A stretch of DNA of 64,000 nt from Monosporascus cannonballus (taxonomy: Eukaryota; Ascomycota; Sordariomycetes; Xylariales): NCBI GenBank assembly GCA_004154925.1, contig QJNS01000300.1:1-64000 (forward strand), in the 5' to 3' direction. Shown piece by piece: positions 56,683-64,000 of this stretch; the stretch's first letter is position 1, and each line of letters opens with the position of its first letter. The position numbers and the translations under genes were made by a program. Under the pieces are notes generated by a model. The model was not told where the DNA came from. It worked only from the letters and a program-made list of their open reading frames with translations, and did no database searches.

Positions 56683-57929
56683 CGGCGATAGATGGAATGC
56701 ACCGTCAAAAATTAACTGATCGACGGGGGTTTCCTGCGTGCGGAGTAGCACTGGTTCGAACTGAATACCGCCCCGTTGAGTGCTCCCTGGAGAGCGCCAA
56801 ACACCCTAGGTAGGCCTCCAGGGCAGACAGCCTATACGGAAAGAGACCTACGACCGAAGGAGGGTGTTGGATTCTCTCTCGCCAGCATAATATTTATTGA
56901 TTTTGTCGTCTCCAACATCAACTGCTTTCGGGGAATGCGTCTGCGCCCTTTAGTACAGGAGCTTCAGATTCCCACTTCGTACCGATAGTACACCGTTAGC
57001 TTAAGTAACAGCCGATGTGGAGTTTGATGCATCATCCAATCGCTGTCTCGAGTGACCGAGAACCTGAGATCAGGCTTTTGGTGTCTGCGGGGAACACATC
57101 TGGGGCTAACTCTATTTATTCTGGGGATTATTTAATATAGCGCAACATACGTACTATCACACAGCCGAGAACAAAGTAATCTCGACGACCCAGTGGCAGG
57201 TTGAGAAAAGAGGTTGATGAATGTTTCTAGCGGAGAAGTGCGTCTGCTTTCACCCGGCCCTTCCAAAGTCGCTGTGGCTCCAAAACGGGAAAGAAATGGG
57301 ATATGCAATTCCCCGTACTACACGTCAGCCAAGCTTCCGAATAAGGGGAAAGTGAGAGCTCGTCATCCTAGCGTTGAATGTCACAACGCTGCCATACGGG
57401 CAACCCAGCCCTATTCTATCCTGGCTGTAACACTCTATAAACGCAAACTGCTCACTATAGACAGCATTCCCAACAGTACACGCCGTCCTAGAGTGGCCCT
57501 GGTTACAGCTCCATGAGCCGGTCTCGTGTCGCTTGCTTCTTATATCGCTAGTAGCCTTAGACCTATATCGTAAGTTACATGACGGTGATGGCTTTGTCAG
57601 TTGCTATATCGGTGCTTTGTTAGGGCGTGGGGCTAGTCTATCCCGGCGCAAGGACGCCATATAAAGTACCTACATCCTGCGCCAGCTTCCTGTCCCATTT
57701 TACTGTGGCCCGAAAGTAGCGTGCGACTTGGCTGGCGCAAGCAAAGGAGACACGGAAATAGCTATCAATAACTCGACGCGCCTAGCTGTAACATACACCC
57801 ACCGTCTGCGTCTTTGTCTCCTTTAGCTTAAGAAGCTTAGTACCGCCGGTAGCGAAAAACCCCGATATCGATTACCCGGGGGCCTCTCCTCCTAGGGCAT
57901 TCACTATTGAATACACAGCTCTGGGCAAG
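56683..57929. promoter_or_regulatory. Divergent region between regulator and transporter
   Basis: 1.25 kb separating the start codons of the tandem-Zn2Cys6 gene and the MFS gene. No protein-coding frame with family features. Any zinc-cluster binding sites (CGG/CCG triplets) would be expected here, but I could not single out a convincing pair. Confidence 0.4.
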
Positions 57930-60187
57930 ATGGGGAAAGTTTTGGGCACCTTCAGGGTCACCTATCTCGTTGCCCTTTGCTGTGTCGGTAGTTTCTTATT
58001 CGCGTAGGAAGATAGATACCCTTGACCGTAGTGGCGGTTCCAGCAAGATCCAAGTTGACCACGGTTTAGCTACGACACGGGCGTCGTTGGCGGCGTCCTG
58101 ACCTTGCCGTCTTTCCAAAAAGACTTCGGTATCACTCCCGCCAATAGAGCAACCGTTGGCTCGAACGCGACAAGTCTTCTCCAGGCTGGGGGTAAGTATA
58201 TAGGTCTAGTCGTACTCCCCATGACGCATGTGCTTACCAGTGTTTCCAGCCTTCTTCGCATGTTTCTTCGTCTGGCCATTTACCGCGCGCTTTGGTCGCC
58301 GGTGGTCCATCGCTCTCGCATCGTTCATCTTCTGTTTTGGAGGTGTCCTGCAGGTCATAAACACTCATTCACTGGCAGCTTTCTATGTCGCTAGGGTTAT
58401 CAGTGGCATTGGTGTAGGAAGTAAGCAACTCTCAGACTTCGAACCCCCTCCTCGTCCAGATTCCACATTGGCATATGAGCTCAAGTGCTCCGTAGTAACA
58501 CGCTAGAACCTCTCTTCGTACATCGTGCCCCAAATGTTGTAGCTGCCAGCGATTTTTGCTGGGAAAAGGGTCCACTAACTCCAAACGCGACAGTGGCGAC
58601 CGTCATCATCCCTACGTACTCAGCCGAGATGGCACCTAAGGAAATACGAGGCAAGCTAGGCTCTATGTTCCACTTCCTCTTCACCTGCGGTGTCATGACC
58701 TCGTACTGGGTTGATTATGGCGTTGCTGAAAACTTGCCGCCAACCACGCGGCAGTGGCAGGTTCCTATTGGACTTCAGCTGGTTCCGGGGGGCATCTTGG
58801 GCCTCGGGATGTTGCTTACTAGAGAGAGCACCCGTTGGCTGGCGAAGACTGGCAGGACTGATCAAGCTTTGCAGTCTCTAATCTGGGTCCGAGGAGGTGA
58901 AGACACCACCGAAGTCCGAGAAGAGTATGTATTACCATTCCGAGGCTGCAGAGAATCTGATACTCACCACTCTCGACAGGTTCGTCGAGATTCTCGCGGG
59001 TATCCGCGAGGAGGAGCAAGCCACCGAAGGCATCACTTGGAAAGAGTACCGGCTTCCAGCCAACCGCACCCGTATAATGCTTGCGATAACTCTCCAGCTA
59101 GGTATGACACTGTTTTGGTTACGATGTACCACCCGCCATATAGACGCTTACACATATTGCAGGTGCTCAAATGACTGGCAATACTTCATTGGCTTATTGT
59201 ATGCCTCCTACCGGATTTCCCCTCGCGGGCAGTTGAATCCAGGAGCTGACATTTGAAGACGCTCCTCAGATATTCAAGGCCGTTGGCGCTGGCGACGCGA
59301 GTCTCCTGATTAGTGGATTCTTCGGCATTGTCAAGGTTATATCATGCTTGTTTTTCTTGCTATTCCTAGTTGAGAGGATTGGGCGACGAGGCTCCCTGCT
59401 TGCCGGAGCTTTTCTCATGGGCACCTATATGCTCATCATTGTGGTCCTATCCGCGGTATTTCCGCCGGTAGAAGCCCAAGGCGTCACTCCCACCGGGGCT
59501 GCCTCCGTGGCCATGGTATATCTCGAAGCAAGTCGGTGCACCTACCTGGTAGATTTGCGAGAGGTCCTGTTCGAGGATGCTGACGTCCACTCTAGTGAGC
59601 TTCAACATTTCTTGGGGACCAGTACCATGGGTGAGTGAGCAGATCGGGACGATACATAGCTACGTCAAAAACATCTACTCACACAAGCCAAGCTTTACAT
59701 GAGTGAGATATTTCCTTCAAGGATCCGCGAGGCGGGCGTTGCGGGTAGTTCAGCTCCCCCTTCCATCCGATGCGGAGAGTGTCTTGCTGACGCTGAACAG
59801 CCGGCACGGCCACCCAATGGTTGGCCAACTTCGTCTTCTCCCAAATAACACCACACGCGGTTGAGAATATTAAATGGAAGACTTTCTTGATGTTTTGTAT
59901 CTTCAACTGGGCACTGGTGTTCTATGTTTGGATCTTCATCAAAGAGGTGAGCGGTGCTGGGACCATGAAAGAAGTAAAGCTTGCTGATGGGATGACAGAC
60001 CAAGGGCAAATCTCTCGAAGAGATGGAAGACCGTGAGCAACCCCCAGCGTCGTAAGAACCAATCATTATTCCAATACTGACGTTGAATTCAATAGTGTTC
60101 GGTTCATATGCTACCGCACAGGATGCCAATAAAGTCCATAGGCAGATGGGCGAGGATGCGGAACAGGTATGCGGTCTAGGAAGGTGA
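57930..60187 (+). CDS. MFS sugar / quinate-type transporter, 12 exons
   Basis: Twelve exons: 57930-58003, 58070-58191, 58250-58420, 58594-58924, 58980-59101, 59163-59198, 59259-59531, 59596-59630, 59693-59744, 59801-59946, 59999-60032, 60096-60187. They sum to 1,488 nt, 495 residues, each junction in phase. The protein has the sugar-porter layout: CVGSFLFAYDTGVVGGVLTL in helix 1, ARFGRRWSIALAS between helices 2 and 3, IPTYSAEMAPKEIRGKLG, the central loop with EILAGIREEEQATEG, VERIGRRGS, YMSEIFPSRIREAGVA and the C-terminal WIFIKETKGKSLEEMED. It should import a sugar or a related acid such as quinate by proton symport at the plasma membrane. Frames look broken if the eleven short introns (mostly 52-66 nt, one of 173) are ignored. 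Intron 7 uses a GTCGGT donor. Confidence 0.9.
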
Positions 60188-61096
60188 CGGCGGAAGAGAG
60201 CTAGAAGGTCAGAACATGTTGACGATGATGCAGTTGGGTGAAAAGACCATGGGCCGCGGTTTATAACTGTCACATTCGTCTTAAATAATTTCCGTTTGCG
60301 AAAATAATATTAAATAAGCCTCTTTCGTAATGATAAGTAAAAGCAGCTTTTTATATATACATAATATGTGAACACAGGCCGAAACGATAATTTCTTTAGG
60401 TGACCAGAGCTCTTTATTCGAAAATTAAATGATTCCCGTATTCACTCACTTATTGACGAATTTTATACATCCTGCACTTTGACGAAATATTTCAAGCGAC
60501 GGCATCTATCAATCCTCCGGAAGGATAACAAGCTCCAATGCCGAATTTGCGTAATACCGCTAAACCACAAAATGCATCTCCAGAGCCACGCCCATCGGAT
60601 CCACGGCACTGTTTCGTAAAACCCATGTGCTTTTAAGTAGGATATACACTTTTCCAGCTTGACCTTGGTGCCTTCGTAGCCGTCTGACTCTCTTATTCCT
60701 TCACGTCCTTCCCGGCGCGGTCTCCCCGGTCCAATCCCTCGGGAGAATCGACACTGGGTTCGCCGCTACGACCGCTAGTGATCGGACCCAAGAGTCTCTG
60801 TAGCCTCAAAGACAACCCATTAGACAGGCGCCGCCTCCAGATATCGGGAGTGTCGCATGGGGCCACAGGCAGCCCTGAGGATCCGGAATAGCGTCAAGGA
60901 CGTCAATCAGGCAGCTTCATTGGCTTCCCCGCGTTGTGACGTGCATCCGAGCCACGGGGTGAAGAGACAAGTGAAGGAGACTGCCTTCGCCGATGTCGCG
61001 CTGTCACTTGCGTCACTGGTGTTCCCGTCTATATAAAGCGGACCTCCCATCTCCTTCCCTTTCAATCGCCTTTTCCCAATCCACACCAAAACGACC
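60188..61096. other. Spacer, AT-rich then promoter-like
   Basis: 60,290-60,480 is clearly AT-rich with no frames. A TATATAAA box lies at 61030. A minus-strand frame at 60907-61125 covers the promoter and has no family signal. Confidence 0.45.
61030..61037 (+). promoter_or_regulatory. TATA box of the small ORF at 61097
   Basis: TATATAAA lies 60 bp upstream of ATG 61097 and is followed by a C/T-rich stretch (CTCCTTCCCTTTC), a textbook core-promoter layout. Confidence 0.5.
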
Positions 61097-61441
61097 ATGG
61101 CCACCACCACTCCCAGAGCATCCACGCCAGGGTCTCGAGGCGTTCTTCATCGAAGCCCAAAGCGTGTCTCATTCGACTGGGAAGCCAACCCCGCTTGCCA
61201 GAACCCAGGCTCGGTAGACCCCCGCGAGCCCATCACGTTCGGTGACCTTAACGGTCCGGCTTGATGGCTTCCTTTCGACTTCGGTGATCCCGACAGGCTG
61301 AGATTCCCCGCAGTCGAAGATATTGTCGAGAAAAAAAAGCGCGATGCGGAGCGGGAGGAGCAAAGTACTCGGAAAAGCACGGCCGCGAAGAACCCGCAAC
61401 GAGCCGCCGTGAAGAACCTCGGGGCAGGGTCTTGGGGCTAG
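61097..61441 (+). pseudogene. Small ORF interrupted by one in-frame TGA
   Basis: ATG at 61097 begins MATTTPRASTPGSRGVLHRS, continues KRVSFDWEANPACQNPG and EPITFGDLNGPA, then meets TGA at 61262. The same frame goes on for 58 more codons (WLPFDFGDPDRLRFPAVEDI, then a charged helix KKKRDAEREEQSTRK, ending LGAGSWG) to TAG at 61439. Composition is protein-like on both sides: an aromatic/acidic segment, then a basic coiled-coil-like tail. So it is either a 114-residue gene killed by a single nonsense change (CGA or TGG to TGA), a 55-residue protein with unused downstream frame, or stop readthrough. The TATA box at 61030 suggests it is or was transcribed. I do not recognise the family. Confidence 0.55.
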
Positions 61442-62383
61442 GCAATCAGCACAACTCAAGGCCAAAAACACCGCCGCCGTTAGGCAGAGTTCAGGTGTTC
61501 GTAATTCGTTTTCCAGTTTACGTTTACTAATTATACGGGGATATTAGGCACTCAAACGACTCGCCAGAGAGTACAGCTAAGCAACATCAACTTAAGGTAG
61601 CTAACACAATGCCGCTGTATACTGCTGCTACGTAGCTGCCGCTCCACATTGCTGTTCCACGTCCGGGAGCAGACTTTGGTCCGGATATGTACTCCAGGGG
61701 CCGGCGGCGGAGATCCTGAACGAGGTTGAGGGAGTAGTTCGGATGTGGGCTAGATCCTCGCCATTGAAGCGTAAACCCAGAGACTCATCCATTCGCCTGG
61801 CTCTCGCTCGCCCGTAGGAAAATATGGGCCATCGCTCTAAATCTATTCACCTAGCTCTCGATCGCCTGTGGCAGGACTTCCGGAAGCTGCTCATCGGTCG
61901 ACGGTAGGCTTATTTGGTGGGAGTCGCCTACTGCCCTGCCCGGGCGCGTTTGCAGCGTTGTCGCCCTCATATTTCATGGGCCGAGTAGAGCGCGGAGATT
62001 ACTGCATCAAACTGTTAGCCGCGCTCGCCATAACGGAAGAGTACGGTTGGATGTGTACCCGACTCCCTTTCCGTTCCACCACTGCCATCTTGAGCACCCC
62101 TGCATTATTCGGTGGCCGGCCAGCGCCAGGGCGTTTATCACCCCGTTTGGACTTGTGTTTTTTTTTTTACCAACGTCTTCGCTGACCGGGGCCCTCTGTA
62201 TTCTTGGACTGTTTTAGACAGCCGGGGGCGGTAGCTTATGGGGGTGCCAGGCTCACTAATAGTGTCAACAACATCGCTATTCTTCGAGAAGCGCGTCCAC
62301 AGGTTCTACCAATCTGTGCCTCTCCCGTTGCAACGATGCCCAACTTCTCTTGGCGCACGTCTCAGAGCTTTTTTATAGTACCT
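61442..62383. other. Gene-free spacer
   Basis: No supported gene. A T11 tract occurs near 62159-62168. The plus-strand frames at 61868-62596 are not protein-like and partly mirror the decayed minus-strand gene that follows. Confidence 0.4.
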
Positions 62384-64000
62384 TTAGGGGGCAATGCAGC
62401 TCCAGCAGTGTCCCAACAGCTTGACAACGCGTTCAGATATCACAGTCCTCCAACCGTCACCTCTAGATATCGTCCTCCCCCCACCAAGCAACCACGCAAC
62501 GGCGCCGGCATAATTAGGCCCGGCTTCTTCAATGACATCCTTCAACCACTCGAGTGCCGCCAGGAAGTCAGGCCCCAACATGATGCCCTCCGATAATGGG
62601 GGGCTGTAAGCCTGAGCCGGAAGGGGTGCATCTCGATTGGCTTTCCGAAGCAGAGCTCCAAGAGGACTTTCCCTAGGGACCCGAAGCCATCAACGATTTC
62701 GTCTACTCTTGGTGGCTTCGCATCTGGGCTTCGGAAGTCACGGCACACAAAAGGCCGCTCGAAGAGCAGTGGGTTCGGTTTATTCGGGTCCCGAAAGAAC
62801 ACTACGTCCGATTTGCCAGCGTGATTTGGTCCACGGCGTTCCGGCCAACTGGATGAATGACCAGGCGACGGTCACGGCGAGTGAATATCGTTGAAGGCGT
62901 GTTAGTGTTAGCGGAGGCTGGGGTGCCACCTCCGAGGATACTCTCCAGCGTGATGGCCGTGGTGTTTTCCGGGCTGATTGTCATTCCGGAGATGTCGGTT
63001 GGGTAGATGTAATACCGTTCGTTGCGGCCCAGTAAGTAGCTGTGACGACTTGCTGGGAAGGGGGGCTCGCATCGGAGAGTAGCGCAGAGACTTGGGATGC
63101 GACTAGCCTGCTCTTTCTGTAGGGATTTGGGAGTTCTACTTTTCGGATTCGGGGTATCCTCCACGAGGGTGAAGGTGACCGTCGGTGCCCTAGTTCGGCG
63201 TTAGAGAGCAAATGGCACGGGTACTTCCATGCCAGCACGTACCCTGTTGCCGCCTGGGCCGCGGCCCTGGGCTATTTCCCCGAGGCCCTTGACGACTTCG
63301 ACGGGGTGGCGATTCTATGGTGCGGTGTTGCGAGCTGGGGGCTAGGGGCGATCCTGATTGGAATGGCTGTTTCCGGCTTGTCGAGGATCTCAACTCGAGT
63401 GGGACGGCAAAACCAAGGATTAGAATCGGGTAGCGAGTGGGGTGAACCCGACCAGAACATGAGATGTAAATCCGGCTCGGCAGAAGCCCGGTCTTGGAGG
63501 AGATGGACGTGGTGTTGCTGCCGACAACTGCAGTTCCAAGCATTGGAGAGCACAGCGCAGAACCGGTCGGCGTGCTTCTAGAATCCGGAGGCGATAGACC
63601 GCTCAAGAGTTCGCTCGCAGTATTTCTAGCGCTCTGTGTGTGGGACACGGCATCGCCGGTTTCCAACCGCTGCTGGAGCCTGTTGTTGTAGTGCTGCAGC
63701 TCTTGGAAGAGGCTTTCCCGCGTCCTTTTCCCCAGGCTAAACTGCAAGCGGTACAGCTGATACCCCTTCGTGGCGCTCGGCTTCTTGAACACGTCCTTAA
63801 GTCGGGTGACGAGCCGGGCGACTAGCCAAGACTGCGAGACGGTTGTGAATTCCACAGGCAAATCAGTGAGTAGCACTAATCTTGGTCTCCTCGATCTTTC
63901 GCCGTAAATTGTCCGCATCAACCATTAGCTCCTTCTTCAGCTCCCCTATATCCCTCTTCATATCCTCGATGGTATCCAAGAAAACGTCGTACCAATCTTG
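62384..64000 (-). pseudogene. Frameshifted DUF7580-type fungal protein, cut by the window edge
   Basis: On the minus strand, fragments in three frames follow the order of a fungal family annotated DUF7580: an N-terminal coiled-coil entering at the edge (IEDMKRDIGELKKEL), then KGYQLYRLQFSLGKRTRESL and QELQHYNNRLQQRLE (about 63740-63680), AWNCSCRQQHHVHLLQ (63535), RNERYYIYPTDISGM (63030), GTPWTKSRW, DVVFFRDPNKPNPL (62800), SLGKVLLELCFGKPIE (62680) and DVIEEAGPNYAGAVAWLL near 62530. Frame changes near 62870, 62815 and 62610 cannot be explained by introns, so the copy appears broken; a 71-nt intron ending at TAG near 63583 could explain one other change. The family has no proven function; it often occurs in fungal accessory regions in many copies. 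The remainder lies beyond position 64000. Confidence 0.75.

Noticed and set aside
57930..60187. MFS transporter as a frameshifted pseudogene
   Set aside because: All apparent breaks coincide with GT-AG introns whose removal keeps phase and restores conserved motifs.
63190..63921. 244-codon minus-strand frame taken as one protein
   Set aside because: Only its first third matches the DUF7580-type family; the conserved WNCSC segment continues in another frame, so the rest of this frame is fortuitous.
1..64000. tRNA, rRNA, CRISPR or intact transposon
   Set aside because: I looked for GGTTCGAnTCC-type tRNA B boxes, regular spacer arrays, and transposase or reverse-transcriptase motifs and saw none convincing. 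A tRNA scan by program would be decisive.

Overview
The window is nuclear DNA of a filamentous ascomycete (Pezizomycotina). Evidence: short GT-AG introns (about 45-175 nt) with CTAAC/CTGAC-like branch sites in most genes, long single-gene spacers on both strands, several Zn2Cys6 / Fungal_trans regulators, and housekeeping genes whose best matches are the fungal orthologues (Kre33/NAT10, Swc3, N-myristoyltransferase, M50B-like peptidase, Ral2-like kelch protein, TAG lipase). I cannot fix the class from the sequence; Sordariomycetes is a guess. Gene models were rebuilt by hand from reading frames, splice sites and phase; for every multi-exon model the summed exon length is divisible by three.

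Layout. 1-9.8 kb is accessory-looking: a decayed isocitrate-lyase/PEP-mutase-family gene, a Fungal_trans regulator with no visible zinc cluster, a convergent small Zn2Cys6 gene whose zinc cluster is cut by introns into tiny exons, a fluoroacetate-dehalogenase-like hydrolase and a tartrate/D-malate dehydrogenase-like enzyme. 10.5-17.8 kb carries the rRNA/tRNA cytidine acetyltransferase Kre33 (with a 17-nt first exon), a TMEM205-like membrane protein, a possible 41-aa membrane peptide and an MDR-family reductase. 18.9-35 kb carries a membrane-anchored ZZ/EF-hand protein, an M50B-like peptidase, an alpha/beta hydrolase, Swc3, an ABHD12-like hydrolase (with an 8-nt exon) and N-myristoyltransferase. 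36-53 kb carries a small Cys-rich protein, a 1-Cys peroxiredoxin, a Ral2-like kelch/BTB protein, another alpha/beta hydrolase and a patatin-like TAG lipase, separated by long gene-free stretches; one of them (46.2-46.5 kb) is packed with CCTAGGTA palindromes. 54-64 kb is again accessory: a regulator with two tandem Zn2Cys6 clusters that contains an assembly gap, a 12-exon MFS sugar/quinate-type transporter, a small ORF broken by one in-frame TGA, and a frameshifted DUF7580-type protein running off the right edge.

How they fit together. Most core genes are unrelated neighbours, as is normal in fungi. Two groups could be functional units: the 1-9.7 kb set (two regulators beside a C-halogen hydrolase, a hydroxy-acid dehydrogenase and a relic C-C lyase), which would suit breakdown of small (halo)hydroxy acids; and the divergent pair of tandem-Zn2Cys6 regulator plus MFS transporter at 54-60 kb, a common regulator-permease arrangement. 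Both are inferences from context only. I found no CRISPR, rRNA or tRNA gene and no intact transposon.
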